This document shows positions 27,780 to 37,548 of a stretch of 64,000 nt of DNA, in pieces; the first letter of the stretch is position 1; each line of letters begins with the position of its first letter. Origin of the DNA: Angustibacter sp. Root456 (lineage in GTDB: Bacteria; Actinomycetota; Actinomycetes; Actinomycetales; Angustibacteraceae); NCBI RefSeq assembly GCF_001426435.1, contig NZ_LMER01000014.1:349257-413256 (forward strand). The letters are read 5' to 3'. Position numbers and translations under genes: made by a program. The notes under the pieces are model-generated. The model was not told the DNA's origin, searched no databases, and worked only from the letters and a program-made list of their open reading frames with translations.

Positions 27780-29987
27780 GTGACCTTCCTGGAGCGCCTC
27801 GGGCGGTTCGAGGCCCGCCACGCGCGCGTCGTCGTCCTCGGGTGGGTGCTGGTCGTGCTCGCCGCCTTCGCGCTGGCGCTCGGCCTGCTCGGCGGTGGAG
27901 CGCTCTTCGACCGCCTGAGCAGCGGTGAGCCCACCGTGCCGGGTGACTCGCGCACCGGCCGCGACCTGCTCGACGCGCAGGCCAAGGTCGGCCCCACCGT
28001 CACGACGGTGATCGACGGCGTCGACCCCGCCGATGCCTCGGTGCGCGCGGCGATCGGGGATCTCGCCACGACCCTGGCCGACAGCCAGCACGTCACCGCC
28101 GTGACGTCGCCGTACGCGGTGCCCGGCGGCGTGACCGGCCCGGCCGCCAAGCGGCTGCTCGACCGGGACGGACGTGGCGTGGCGCTGCTCGTGCAGCTGG
28201 ACCCCGGACTGTCGACGTCCGTCGAGCTCGAGCGCGCGCACTGGGTGGAGGCGCGGGCCGCCGCGACGGCCCGACAGCTGCCAGGTGCCACCGCGACGAC
28301 GGGCAGCACACCTCAGCTGGTCGACGAGATCACCCACCGGGTCGAGGTCGACCTGCGCACGGGCGAGGGGGTGGCCCTGCCGATCAGCCTCGTCGTCATG
28401 GTGCTGGTCTTCGGCGGGTTCATCGCCGCGGGGGTTCCGCTGCTCGGCGCAGTCGCCTCGATCGGCGGGGGCCTGGCCGCCCTCTGGGGTTTCTCGCAGG
28501 TCATCGACCTCGACGCCACGGTGGTCAACGTCGTGACGATCCTCGGTCTGGGTCTGTGCATCGACTACGGCCTGCTCATCGTCAGCCGGTTCCGCGAGGA
28601 GCTGCGCGGTGTGATGTCGGACCACACCCCGACCCGCGAGGAGATTGAGCACGCTGTCGGCCGCACGGTGGCCGTCGCCGGACGCACCGTGCTGTTCTCC
28701 GGCCTCATCGTCGCCATCAGCCTGTCGGGGCTGATGTTCTTCCAGGCCGAGATCCTGCGCGCCATCGGCTCTGCCGGCGTCAGCGTCGTGGCGGTCGCGC
28801 TGGTGGTGGCCGTCGGTTTCGTCCCGGCCCTGATCGGGCTGGCTGGCGCCCGGCTGGTGCGTCCCGGCCTGCCGCAGCGCGTGCCCGGCCTGCGGGTGCT
28901 GCTGCGGCGGCTGGGCGACGTGGCGCCGTCCGAGGGCGTCTTCTCCCGCCTCGCCGGCGTCGTCCAGGCCCACGCGTGGCTGGTCACCGTGGCCGTCACC
29001 GCCGTGCTGGTGCTCGTCGCACTGCCGTCGCTCGGCATGCAGCTGCGGTCGTCCGGGCCCGAGCTCATGCCGGTCGGCTCCGAGCAGCGGACGTTCGTCG
29101 AGCAGCTCGACACCCACTACCCGGCCCTGGCCAACCCCGACGTGGTCGTGGTCGCGCAGGCCACGCCGCAGCAGGTGGCCGCCTGGGTGCCACAGGTCGC
29201 GGCGATCCCCGGCGTGGCGAGCGTCGACCAGCCGGTGCAGCGCGGCGACGTCACGGTGCTCGGTGTGCGGGTCGACGGCGGGGACGCCGGTGGGCAGGTG
29301 GCGCGCGGCGTCGTCCAGCACCTGCGCGATCACCGGCCGGACTTCCCGGCGTACGCGACCGGCCAGGCCGCCGGCCAGATGGACTTCACCGACGCGCTCG
29401 TGCGCCGCGCACCGTGGGCCATCGCGCTCGTGGTGATCGCGACGTTCGTGCTGCTGTTCCTCATGACCGGCTCGGTGCTGGTGCCACTCAAGGCCCTGGT
29501 GATGAACGTGGTGTCGCTCGGCGCTTCCCTCGGTGTCGTCACCCTGGTGTTCCAGGACGGCCACCTGGAGAACCTGCTGCACTTCACGTCCACCGGCGCG
29601 GTCGAGACGACGATCCCGCCCATGGTGCTGGCCTTCGGTTTCGGGCTGGCGATGGACTACGAGGTGTTCCTGCTCTCGCGGATCAAGGAGCAGCGCGACC
29701 TCGGGCACAGCAACGACGAGGCGGTGGCAGCCGGCCTGCAGCGCTCGGGCCGGATCATCACCTCCGCGGCGCTGCTCGTGGTGATCGTGTTCGCCGGGCT
29801 GCTGGTGGCGCAGGTGCTGACCGTGAAGCAGACCGGCGTCGCGCTGATGACCGCCGTGATGGTGGACGCGACGCTCGTGCGCATGCTCCTCGTGCCCGCG
29901 ACCATGACGCTGCTCGGCGAGTGGAACTGGTGGGCGCCGCATCCGCTGCGCCGCCTGCACGACCGGTTCGGCATCGGCGCCCACTGA
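27780..29987 (+). CDS. MMPL/RND-family transporter
   Basis: 735 aa, about 12 membrane helices in two repeats. Each repeat has the family signature after helix 4: GLGLCIDYGLLIVSRFREEL and FGFGLAMDYEVFLLSRIKEQ, with the acidic residues that carry proton flow. It ends with MVDATLVRMLLVPATMTLLGEWNWW, typical of MMPL. Substrate unknown; lipid or drug export is the family theme. The GTG start is preceded at 6 nt by CAGGCT, so it may be leaderless. TGATG overlap with the next gene. Confidence 0.9.
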   Translation: MTFLERLGRFEARHARVVVLGWVLVVLAAFALALGLLGGGALFDRLSSGEPTVPGDSRTGRDLLDAQAKVGPTVTTVIDGVDPADASVRAAIGDLATTLADSQHVTAVTSPYAVPGGVTGPAAKRLLDRDGRGVALLVQLDPGLSTSVELERAHWVEARAAATARQLPGATATTGSTPQLVDEITHRVEVDLRTGEGVALPISLVVMVLVFGGFIAAGVPLLGAVASIGGGLAALWGFSQVIDLDATVVNVVTILGLGLCIDYGLLIVSRFREELRGVMSDHTPTREEIEHAVGRTVAVAGRTVLFSGLIVAISLSGLMFFQAEILRAIGSAGVSVVAVALVVAVGFVPALIGLAGARLVRPGLPQRVPGLRVLLRRLGDVAPSEGVFSRLAGVVQAHAWLVTVAVTAVLVLVALPSLGMQLRSSGPELMPVGSEQRTFVEQLDTHYPALANPDVVVVAQATPQQVAAWVPQVAAIPGVASVDQPVQRGDVTVLGVRVDGGDAGGQVARGVVQHLRDHRPDFPAYATGQAAGQMDFTDALVRRAPWAIALVVIATFVLLFLMTGSVLVPLKALVMNVVSLGASLGVVTLVFQDGHLENLLHFTSTGAVETTIPPMVLAFGFGLAMDYEVFLLSRIKEQRDLGHSNDEAVAAGLQRSGRIITSAALLVVIVFAGLLVAQVLTVKQTGVALMTAVMVDATLVRMLLVPATMTLLGEWNWWAPHPLRRLHDRFGIGAH

Positions 29988-30757
29988 TGGGCTGGCGGCT
30001 GCAGGACGTCACCGAGTACGCCGACCTCCTGGCGGCCGCCGAGGGCGACGACTTCGTCCGCTGGGCGCTCGACCCGCGCCAGAGCGTGCGGGGATGGGCG
30101 TTCGAGGGCGGCGTCGCGTTCCTGCGGGCCGGGCCGCGACGCACGAGCATCACCCTCGTCTCGACCCCGGGGGTCGCCGCCGCCGCGCTCCCCGCGCTCG
30201 TCGAGCAGGCGCCGGACGCCGACTGGGCCACGCTCCCCCACGGCACGCTCGCGCTGGGGGTGGCGGACGTCGTGGACGCCTCGGTGGGCGACGACTGGGA
30301 CTGGATGCAGGCGACCCGGCCGCCCGCGCCGCACCCGCGGGCCGACGAGGTGACCGACCTGGGTCACGCGCACGGCGCCGAGGTCACGGCGCTGCTGGCG
30401 GTCGCCAACCCGCGCGCCAGCGCGGCCGCCGGGAGCCCGCACACCCTGACCTGGCACGGCGTCCTCGGCGACGACGGCGAGCTGCTGGCGTGCGGCGCGC
30501 ACACCGAGTCGGTGCCCGGCGTCCCGCACCTGGCCTCGATCGCGACCCGGCCCGACGTGCGGGGCCGGGGCTACGGCGAGGCCGTGACGTCGTCCCTCAC
30601 CCGCGCCGCGCTGCTCGGTGGGCGTCCGGTGGTCACGCTGGGGATGTACGCCGACAACGCGGTGGCCCGGCGGCTCTACGAGCGGCTGGGCTTCGGCGGC
30701 GTGCACCGGTGGTCGTCGCGCCGGCTCCGCCGTCCAGCCCCCACCCCTTCGCCGTGA
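29987..30757 (+). CDS. GNAT-family acetyltransferase
   Basis: 256 aa. The N-terminal half has no clear motif. The C-terminal half is a GNAT fold with the acetyl-CoA loop in IATRPDVRGRGYGEAVTSSL (R/Q-x-x-G-x-G/A) and ARRLYERLGFGGVHRW. Acceptor unknown. The ATG overlaps the MMPL stop, so it is coupled to the transporter. Its stop codon lies in the left arm of the terminal hairpin. Confidence 0.85.
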   Translation: MGWRLQDVTEYADLLAAAEGDDFVRWALDPRQSVRGWAFEGGVAFLRAGPRRTSITLVSTPGVAAAALPALVEQAPDADWATLPHGTLALGVADVVDASVGDDWDWMQATRPPAPHPRADEVTDLGHAHGAEVTALLAVANPRASAAAGSPHTLTWHGVLGDDGELLACGAHTESVPGVPHLASIATRPDVRGRGYGEAVTSSLTRAALLGGRPVVTLGMYADNAVARRLYERLGFGGVHRWSSRRLRRPAPTPSP

Positions 30758-30802
30758 TCATGCACGCCAGCGCAGCAGAAGTGCGCTGGCGTGCATGATC
30801 AC
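30754..30802. terminator. 21-bp perfect hairpin, copy 2 of the intergenic repeat
   Basis: 30754-30774 is perfectly complementary to 30782-30802 with a 7-nt loop. The arm contains GTGATCATGCACGCCAGCGC, also found at 1626-1645. It lies between convergent genes (acetyltransferase and aspS) and probably stops transcription from both sides. Confidence 0.8.
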
Positions 30803-30818
30803 CGACGGGGGGTTGGGC

Positions 30819-32660
30819 TCAGGAGGCAGCGGAGGCGGCGGAGGCGGCGGTGGCGGCGGAGTCGGCTGCCGCCTCGGCCGGGGGCACCTGCTGCTTGGGC
30901 ATCGCGTCGACGCCGGCCTCCTTGCGCTGCTGGGCCGTGATCGGCGCGGGAGCGCTGGTGAGCGGGTCGAAGCCGCCACCGGACTTCGGGAAGGCGATGA
31001 CGTCGCGGATCGAGTCCGTGCCCGACAGCAGGGCGCAGATGCGGTCCCACCCGAACGCGATCCCACCGTGCGGCGGCGCACCGAACGCGAAAGCGTCGAG
31101 CAGGAAGCCGAACTTCTCCTGCGCCTCCTCCGGCGCGAGCCCCATCACCTGGAAGACGCGCTCCTGCACGTCGCGGCGGTGGATACGGATGGACCCGCCG
31201 CCGATCTCGTTGCCGTTGCAGACCATGTCGTAGGCGTAGGCGAGCGCCGAGCCGGGGTCGGTGTCGAAGGTGTCGAGGAACTCGGCCTTGGGCGAGGTGA
31301 AGGCGTGGTGGACGGCGGTCCAGGCCCCCGAACCGACGGCGACGTCGCCACTGGCCACGGCGTCGGACGCCGGCTCGAACAGCGGCGCGTCGACCACCCA
31401 CAGCAACGACCAGGCCGACTCGTCGATGAGGCCGCAGCGGCGGCCGATCTCGAGCCGGGCCGCGCCGAGCAGCGCCCGCGAGCTCTTGGCCGGGCCCGCG
31501 GCGAAGAAGACGGCGTCACCCGGGGCCGCCCCCACGTGCGCCGCGAGGCCTGCACGCTCGGACTCGCTCAGGTTCTTGGCGACCGGGCCACCGAGCTCAC
31601 CCGTCTCGCCGACGAGCACGTAGGCCAAGCCCTTGGCCCCGCGCTGCTTGGCCCAGTCCTGCCACGCGTCGAGCTGCTTGCGCGGCTGGCTCGCCCCACC
31701 GGGCATGACGACCGCGCCGACGTACTCCGACTGGAACACGCGGAACGGCGTGTCCTGGAAGTACTCGGTGCACTCGACGAGCTCGTTGCCGAACCGCAGG
31801 TCGGGCTTGTCGGTGCCGAACCGGCGCATCGCGTCGGTGTACGTCAGCCGCGGGAACGGCGTCGGCAGGTCGACGTCGATGAGCCGCCACAGCGCGACGG
31901 CGATCTGCTCGCCGAGCGCGATGACGTCGTCCTGCTCGACGAAGCTCATCTCGATGTCGAGCTGGGTGAACTCGGGCTGGCGGTCGGCGCGGAAGTCCTC
32001 GTCGCGATAGCAGCGCGCGATCTGGTAGTAGCGCTCCATGCCGGCCACCATGAGCAGCTGCTTGAACAGCTGAGGGCTCTGCGGGAGCGCGTACCAACTG
32101 CCCGGCTGCAGCCGCGCGGGCACCAGGAAGTCGCGAGCTCCCTCGGGGGTCGAGCGGGTGAGCGTCGGCGTCTCGATCTCGACGAAGTCGTGCTGCTGCA
32201 GCACCTCGCGCGCGGCCTGGTTGGCGGCGCTGCGCAGCCGCAGGGCGGCCGCCGGGCCCGGACGGCGCAAGTCGAGGTAGCGGTGCTTGAGCCGCGCCTC
32301 CTCGCCGACCTCCACGCGCTCGTCGATCTGGAACGGCAGCGGTGCGCTCTCGCTCAGCACCTCGAGCTCGGTGGCCGTGACCTCGATCTCACCGGTGGGC
32401 AGGTGCGGGTTCTCGTTGCCGGCTGGGCGGCGTCCGACGACGCCGATGACCTTGATGCAGTACTCGTTGCGCAGCCCGTGCGCGTCCGAGGACTCGAGCA
32501 CCTCGTCACGCACGACCACCTGCGCGACGCCGCTCGCGTCGCGCAGATCGAGGAAGGCCACACCGCCGTGATCACGCCGGCTGGCGACCCAGCCGGTGAG
32601 CGTGACGGTCTGACCTTCGTGGTCGGCGCGCAAGGTGCCGACCGCGTGCGTGCGCAACAC
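30819..32660 (-). CDS. aspS: Aspartyl-tRNA synthetase
   Basis: 613 aa, bacterial type: OB-fold anticodon domain, class II core with motif 2 in [19 protein letters not shown], a GAD insertion domain, and motif 3 in [10 protein letters not shown]. An Ala-rich tail follows. The GTG start at 32660 has GAGGGG 8 nt upstream; the frame stays open for 144 more codons over the promoter region of the PilZ gene but without coding character. Whether it also charges tRNA-Asn cannot be judged here. Confidence 0.95.
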   Translation of the reverse strand: MLRTHAVGTLRADHEGQTVTLTGWVASRRDHGGVAFLDLRDASGVAQVVVRDEVLESSDAHGLRNEYCIKVIGVVGRRPAGNENPHLPTGEIEVTATELEVLSESAPLPFQIDERVEVGEEARLKHRYLDLRRPGPAAALRLRSAANQAAREVLQQHDFVEIETPTLTRSTPEGARDFLVPARLQPGSWYALPQSPQLFKQLLMVAGMERYYQIARCYRDEDFRADRQPEFTQLDIEMSFVEQDDVIALGEQIAVALWRLIDVDLPTPFPRLTYTDAMRRFGTDKPDLRFGNELVECTEYFQDTPFRVFQSEYVGAVVMPGGASQPRKQLDAWQDWAKQRGAKGLAYVLVGETGELGGPVAKNLSESERAGLAAHVGAAPGDAVFFAAGPAKSSRALLGAARLEIGRRCGLIDESAWSLLWVVDAPLFEPASDAVASGDVAVGSGAWTAVHHAFTSPKAEFLDTFDTDPGSALAYAYDMVCNGNEIGGGSIRIHRRDVQERVFQVMGLAPEEAQEKFGFLLDAFAFGAPPHGGIAFGWDRICALLSGTDSIRDVIAFPKSGGGFDPLTSAPAPITAQQRKEAGVDAMPKQQVPPAEAAADSAATAASAASAAS

Positions 32661-32759
32661 GGGAATTCCCCTCGGGATCGATGTGGGTGACCTGTCGATC
32701 CTACGGGTCCGCGCCCGGGTCCCCGACCGTGACCGCCGGCCACCAGGTGCGAGAAACCC

Positions 32760-32786
32760 CTCGAGAACCGCCCCGGCCAGCCGATA
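32760..32786 (+). promoter_or_regulatory. Sigma-28-type promoter of the PilZ gene
   Basis: CTCGAG (32760-32765), 14 nt, GCCGATA (32780-32786). The -10 is identical to those of pilB and pilT; the -35 differs at one base. The leader is about 45 nt. It is divergent from aspS. Confidence 0.65.
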
Positions 32787-32837
32787 GGCAGCGCGACGGG
32801 TGCGTCGGGGCATCGCAACGAGCAGGAGGGAGCCCGC

Positions 32838-33521
32838 ATGGAGATCACCATCGCCGCCGGGTCGACCCTCACGCTGGTCGCCGGGCCGGACCGCGTCACG
32901 CTCAAGACGCTGGCCGAGACCACGGTGCACGCGGCCGGTGCCGTCGAGGACTCCGCCGGTGCACGGGTGCCCGTCATGGGATCGAGCGAGGCGCTCGCGG
33001 TGGGTCCGGGCACGGTGGACGTCCCCACGAGCCAGGGTGTGGTCAGCCTGCGGGCTCGTGTGGTCACCGACGGTGCGGGCATGTCGCTGCACCTCGGCAC
33101 GGCCGCTCCGGTGACCCAGCGCCGTCAGGAGGTGCGGGGCGACGTCGAGCTGCCGCTGAGCGTCACCATCCCCGCCTCCGCGGACGACGCGACCCCGCGG
33201 GTCGTGTCCGGGCGCACGCGCAACATCTCAGCCGGCGGGCTGCTCGCCACCCTCGACCTCAACACCGCCGGCAGCGTCCGCCCGGGGATGGTCGTGCCGG
33301 TGCTCGTCAGCTGGCCCGAGGGTGAGCCGTTGCAGGTGCAGCTTCAGGTGATCGAGGTCGCGAACTTCACGCTGCGCGGCTCGTTCGTGGGCGTCGAGCA
33401 CCGGCAGACCGAGCGCATCGCGCGCCTGGTGTTCGCCAAGGAGCGAGAACGGCTGGCCGCGCGCCGGCGTCAGGCCGAGCAGCGGTCGGTGACCGTGCCG
33501 GGTCGCACGCGCAGCTGGTGA
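32838..33521 (+). CDS. PilZ-domain c-di-GMP receptor, YcgR-like
   Basis: 227 aa. An N-terminal beta domain (1-95) resembles the YcgR flagellar-brake N-domain. The C-terminal PilZ domain starts with [14 protein letters not shown] (the R-x-x-x-R ligand motif; here RRQEVR) and has [14 protein letters not shown], the D/N-x-S-x-x-G motif with Asn in place of Asp. AGGAGGGAG lies before the ATG. It stands alone between aspS and an aldo/keto reductase, under a pilus-type promoter. It may brake or redirect motility when c-di-GMP rises; that is inferred. Confidence 0.88.
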   Translation: MEITIAAGSTLTLVAGPDRVTLKTLAETTVHAAGAVEDSAGARVPVMGSSEALAVGPGTVDVPTSQGVVSLRARVVTDGAGMSLHLGTAAPVTQRRQEVRGDVELPLSVTIPASADDATPRVVSGRTRNISAGGLLATLDLNTAGSVRPGMVVPVLVSWPEGEPLQVQLQVIEVANFTLRGSFVGVEHRQTERIARLVFAKERERLAARRRQAEQRSVTVPGRTRSW

Positions 33522-33531
33522 GCGACGCGCG

Positions 33532-34518
33532 TCACCAGCGGTCGTGCACGAGGTCGCGGACCTGTTCGTCGTAGAGCCGTCGCAGCTTCTCCAGCGTGTC
33601 GTCGTCGAGCGGCGCCAGCGAAGCCGAGGCGGCATTGGCCCGGGCCTGCTCGGGTGAGCGCGCCCCGGGGATCACGGTGCTGACCCCCGACTGGTCGACG
33701 ACCCAGCGCAGGGCGAGCTGAGCGGTCGTGGCGCCGTCAGGTGTGAGCGCGGCGACCTCGCGGGCCACGGCCACGCCGACGTCGAACGGCACGCCCGAGA
33801 ACGTCTCGCCGACGTCGAAGGCCTCACCCGAGCGGTTGTAGCTGCGGTGGTCGTCGGCGGCGAAGGTCGTGTGCTCGTCGTACTTGCCGGTGAGCAGGCC
33901 GCTGGCGAGTGGCACGCGGGCGATGATGGCGACCCCGGCCTCGCGGGCCGCCGGCAGCACCTGCTCGAGGGGCTTGCGGCGCAGGATGTTGAGGATGATC
34001 TGCACGCTCGCCACGTGCGGCCGGGCGATCGCGGTGAGGGCCTCGTCGACCGTCTCGACCGAGACGCCGTAGGCGCGCATGCGGCCCTCGTCGACCATGG
34101 TGTCGAGCTCGTCGAACACGCGGTCGTCGGAGAACACCGCCGTCGGGGGGCAGTGCAGCTGCACGAGGTCGAGCGTGTCGACGCCGAGGTTGCGCCGGCT
34201 GCGGTCGTTCCAGGCGCGCAGGTTCTCGCCGGTGAAGGCCTCGGGAACGTGGGGATCTGCGCGGCGTCCCATCTTGGTGGCCACGACGAGGTCGGCGTCG
34301 CCACGCTCGCGCAGCAACCGGCCGACCAGCTGCTCGCTGCGGCCGTCGCCGTACACGTCGGCGGTGTCGAAGAAGGTCACGCCGGCGTCGGCTGCGGCAT
34401 GCAGGGTGGCCAGGGCGTCGTCCTCGCTCACCGCGCCCCAGTCGGCGCCGAGCTGCCAGCAGCCGAGACCGACCACCGACACCTCGCGGCCGGTGCGTCC
34501 CAGGATCCGGTGCTCCAC
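33532..34518 (-). CDS. Aldo/keto reductase
   Basis: 328 aa TIM-barrel NADPH oxidoreductase. The catalytic tetrad is visible: Asp and Tyr in FFDTADVYGDGRSE, Lys in VVATKMG, His in VQLHCPP. The cofactor end is STVIPGARSPEQARANA. Substrate unknown. The GTG start follows the hisS stop by one base with AGGAG inside the hisS end, so it is cotranscribed with hisS. Confidence 0.9.
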   Translation of the reverse strand: MEHRILGRTGREVSVVGLGCWQLGADWGAVSEDDALATLHAAADAGVTFFDTADVYGDGRSEQLVGRLLRERGDADLVVATKMGRRADPHVPEAFTGENLRAWNDRSRRNLGVDTLDLVQLHCPPTAVFSDDRVFDELDTMVDEGRMRAYGVSVETVDEALTAIARPHVASVQIILNILRRKPLEQVLPAAREAGVAIIARVPLASGLLTGKYDEHTTFAADDHRSYNRSGEAFDVGETFSGVPFDVGVAVAREVAALTPDGATTAQLALRWVVDQSGVSTVIPGARSPEQARANAASASLAPLDDDTLEKLRRLYDEQVRDLVHDRW

Positions 34519-34519
34519 G

Positions 34520-35869
34520 TCAGCTCTCCTCTGCTCGCACGACGGTCGGCCGCAGGTCGTCCTGCGGCGGTGACCAGGTGGTGTGGTCGGCAGGCACCTG
34601 CTCGCCGGTGCGGATGTCACGCACCGCGGCGACACCGTCCGCCGCGGCCTCGGCGGGAAACCAGACGTACGGGATGCCCCGGCGCTCGGCCTGGCGGATC
34701 TGCTTGCCGTACTTCTGCGGCGCCGGCGCCAGCTCGCAGGCGATGCCGCGGGCCCGCAGCGCCGTGGCGACCTGGCGGGCAGCCGGCCGCGCGTCGTCCG
34801 ACGCGAGCGCCACCAGCACGACGCTGGGCGTCGACCGCGAGCCCGTCAGCACCCCGCGCGCCAGCAGCGGCGCGAGCGTCCTCGTGACGCCGAAGGAGAT
34901 CCCCACACCGGGGTACGTCGTGCTGCCGTCGCTCGCGAGCGCGTCGTAGCGACCTCCGGCGCTCACCGAGCCGAGGTGCTCGTAGCCCTTCATGACGGTC
35001 TCCATGACCGTGCCGGTGTAGTAGTCGAGCCCCCGCGCGATCTTCAACGCCGCGACGACCTCGACCGACCCCCGGCGTCCGCCGGCGGCGTCGAGCAGGG
35101 CCGCGAGCTCCGCCAGGCCCTCGTCGAGCTCGTCGTTGCGTACGCCGAGCGCCTGCACCTGCTCGACGACGCGGGCGTCGGCGCCCGTGATCGCCGCCAA
35201 GCGCAGGCACGCATCAGCCACGGCCACCGAGTGCCCTTCTGCCGTGATCGCCTCGCGGACGGCGTCCGGCCCGATCTTGTCGAGCTTGTCGACGGCACGC
35301 AGCACCGCGGCGACGTCGTCGACGCCGAGCCCGCGGTAGAAGCCCTGCACCAGCTTGCGGTTGTTGACCTGCATCCGCAGCGCCGGCAGGGGCAGCTGGG
35401 ACATCGCCTCGGCCATGACTTCCACGACCTCGATGTCGTGGTGGAACGCGAGCGCGCCGTCACCCACGACGTCGATGTCGGCCTGCAGGAACTCGCGGTA
35501 GCGCCCCTCCTGCGGCCGCTCGCCGCGCCAGACCTTCTGCACCTGGTAGCGGCGGAAGGGGAACTGCAGGCGCCCGGAGTTCTCGAGCACGTAGCGGGCG
35601 AAGGGCACGGTCAGGTCGAAGTGCAGGCCGAGGGAGCGGGAGTCGTCCCCCTCGTCGGGGTCGGCGTGCAGCCGGCGCAGCACGTAGACCTCCTTGTCGA
35701 TCTCACCCTTGCGCAGCAGCTGCTCCATCGGCTCGACGGCGCGCGTCTCGATGCCAGCGAAGCCGTGCAGCTCGAAGGTACGGCGCAGCGTGTCGACGAC
35801 CTGCTTCTCGACCGCGCGCTGCGCCGGCAGCCACTCGGGGTAGCCGGACAGCGGGGTGGGACGGGACAT
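34520..35869 (-). CDS. hisS: Histidyl-tRNA synthetase
   Basis: 449 aa class II enzyme. Motif 2 in QKVWRGERPQEGRYREFLQAD, the histidine A signature in IARGLDYYTGTVMET, and a C-terminal anticodon domain. CGGAGG precedes the ATG. The hisS-metallo-hydrolase pairing is usual in actinobacteria. Confidence 0.96.
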   Translation of the reverse strand: MSRPTPLSGYPEWLPAQRAVEKQVVDTLRRTFELHGFAGIETRAVEPMEQLLRKGEIDKEVYVLRRLHADPDEGDDSRSLGLHFDLTVPFARYVLENSGRLQFPFRRYQVQKVWRGERPQEGRYREFLQADIDVVGDGALAFHHDIEVVEVMAEAMSQLPLPALRMQVNNRKLVQGFYRGLGVDDVAAVLRAVDKLDKIGPDAVREAITAEGHSVAVADACLRLAAITGADARVVEQVQALGVRNDELDEGLAELAALLDAAGGRRGSVEVVAALKIARGLDYYTGTVMETVMKGYEHLGSVSAGGRYDALASDGSTTYPGVGISFGVTRTLAPLLARGVLTGSRSTPSVVLVALASDDARPAARQVATALRARGIACELAPAPQKYGKQIRQAERRGIPYVWFPAEAAADGVAAVRDIRTGEQVPADHTTWSPPQDDLRPTVVRAEES

Positions 35870-35905
35870 GGGTTCCTCCGGGAGCCGCGGCGTGGACCGC
35901 GGGTG

Positions 35906-36610
35906 TCAGGAGGCCAGGAGCTCGCGCAGGAACGGGTTGCTGGCGCGCTCGCGGCCGATGGTCGTGGCGGGGCCGTGGCCGGGCAGGACGAGCGAGTCGT
36001 CCGGCTGGGTGAGCACGCGATCGCGCAGGGAGCGCAGCATGGCCGCGTGGTCACCGCCCGGCAGGTCGGTGCGTCCGATGCTCCCTGCGAACAGCACGTC
36101 CCCGGTGAGCAGCGTGCGCGACACCTCGTCGGGCGCGCCGCTCGGAACCTGCGGCAGGGCGAACATCACCGACCCCTCGGTATGGCCGGGTGCGTGCACG
36201 ACGTCCAGCTGCAGGCCCGCGACCTCGAGGGTGGCGCCGTCGCCGACCTCCACCACGTCGTCCGGCTCGCGCCAGGTGGCCGCCGACCCGAACTGCTGCT
36301 CGAGCATCGCCAACATGCCGGTGGAGGCGAACTCGGCGAGCGGGTCGACGAGCCGTTCGCGGTCACTGGCGTGCACGTAGGCGGCGATGCCGTGGCTACC
36401 GCACACCGGCGTCACCGAGTAGGTGTGGTCCAGGTGGCCGTGCGTGAGGAGCACGGCCGCCGGGCGTAGCCGGTGCTCGCGCAGCACCTGCGCGAGGTCG
36501 TCGAGGACGGCGATGCCCGGGTCGACCACCAGGCACTCCTCACCGGCACCGGCCGCGACGACGTAGCAGTTCGTCCCGAACACGGCGCTGGGGAACCCGG
36601 CGATCAGCAC
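35906..36610 (-). CDS. MBL-fold metallo-hydrolase, glyoxalase II-like
   Basis: 234 aa. Zinc motif THGHLDH at residues 56-62, then HAPGHTEGSV, LTGDVLFAGSIGRTDLPGG and LPGHGPATTIGRERASNPFL, the pattern of hydroxyacylglutathione hydrolase-like proteins. Actinobacteria lack glutathione, so the true substrate is unknown. GTG start at 36610; 37 bp separate it from hisS. Confidence 0.9.
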   Translation of the reverse strand: MLIAGFPSAVFGTNCYVVAAGAGEECLVVDPGIAVLDDLAQVLREHRLRPAAVLLTHGHLDHTYSVTPVCGSHGIAAYVHASDRERLVDPLAEFASTGMLAMLEQQFGSAATWREPDDVVEVGDGATLEVAGLQLDVVHAPGHTEGSVMFALPQVPSGAPDEVSRTLLTGDVLFAGSIGRTDLPGGDHAAMLRSLRDRVLTQPDDSLVLPGHGPATTIGRERASNPFLRELLAS

Positions 36611-36691
36611 CGCGTCAGCCTAGCGGGCGCGGCTCGCGCACTCGTGACCGGTTCGTGACCCTGGGCTCAGCCTGGCTTCGGCGGGCATCCC

Positions 36692-36697
36692 TAGACT
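36692..36697 (+). promoter_or_regulatory. Possible -10 element upstream of the cyclophilin gene
   Basis: TAGACT fits the actinobacterial housekeeping -10 (TANNNT), but no clear -35 stands at the right distance. The leader would be about 50 nt. Confidence 0.35.
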
Positions 36698-36753
36698 GAC
36701 CGCCGCAGGGCTGCGGCCACCGAGACAGCCCATGACGAAGCAGGAGGGACCGC

Positions 36754-37548
36754 GTGCCGATCGACCGTGACCGCGAGCGGGCGAAGCGTCGCTACGCCAA
36801 GCGCCAGGCCGCGCTGCAGGCTCGCGCCGCCCGGCAGCGCCGCAACCAGCAGGTCTTCGGTGCCGTCGTCGCCGTGCTCGTCGTGGCGGCCGGTGCCTAC
36901 CTGCTCACCCGGCTCACCGGTGGTGACGGCTCGCCCGCCACCGCCACCTCGCCGTCCCCCTCAGCGTCGGCGTCGGCGTCGGCGTCGAGCACTCCGACAT
37001 CGACCCGATCTGCCCAGTCCTTCCCCTCGCCGCCGCCGTCCTCCCTGGCGGCCGGGGCGCAGTGGACCGCGAAGCTGGCCACGAGCGCGGGCGACATCAC
37101 CTTGCAGCTCGACGGCAAGAAGGCGCCGCAGACCGTCTCGTCGTTCGTGTTCCTCAGCCAGAAGAACTTCTACGACGACACCACCTGCCACCGGCTCACC
37201 ACGCAGGGCATCTACGTGCTGCAGTGCGGCGACCCCACGGGCACGGGCACCGGCGGCCCCGGCTACCAGTACGGCATCGAGAACGCGCCCTCCGACGGGC
37301 ACTACCCGGCCGGCACGGTGGCGATGGCGCGCTCGAGCGACCCGAACTCCAACGGCAGCCAGTTCTTCCTGGTGTACAAGGACACCACGCTGCCCACCGA
37401 GGGTGGCGGGTACACGATCTTCGGCAAGGTGACCCAGGGTCTCGACGTGCTGCAGCAGATCGCGGCCAAGGGCACGGCTGATGGCAGCGGTGACGGCGCC
37501 CCCAAGCAGACCGTGACGATCAACAGCATCAAGGTGGCGAAGCAGTGA
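36754..37548 (+). CDS. Cyclophilin-type peptidyl-prolyl isomerase, membrane-anchored
   Basis: 264 aa. A basic cytoplasmic tail, one helix (VFGAVVAVLVVAAGAYLL), a Ser/Ala-rich linker, then a cyclophilin domain from about residue 95 with HRL, SNGSQFFLVYKDT and YTIFGKV. It should fold exported proteins outside the membrane. AGGAGGG lies before the GTG. The stop overlaps the DUF349 gene start as GTGA. Confidence 0.93.
   Translation: MPIDRDRERAKRRYAKRQAALQARAARQRRNQQVFGAVVAVLVVAAGAYLLTRLTGGDGSPATATSPSPSASASASASSTPTSTRSAQSFPSPPPSSLAAGAQWTAKLATSAGDITLQLDGKKAPQTVSSFVFLSQKNFYDDTTCHRLTTQGIYVLQCGDPTGTGTGGPGYQYGIENAPSDGHYPAGTVAMARSSDPNSNGSQFFLVYKDTTLPTEGGGYTIFGKVTQGLDVLQQIAAKGTADGSGDGAPKQTVTINSIKVAKQ

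Noticed and set aside
27720-29984. Long minus-strand frame upstream of the DUF3072 protein
   Set aside because: His/Asp/Arg-rich antisense of the MMPL gene; only the last 69 codons are a real gene.
36664-36697. CTCA...TTCGGC upstream of the cyclophilin gene as another sigma-28 site
   Set aside because: No GCCGA follows at 15-17 nt; TAGACT is the better -10.
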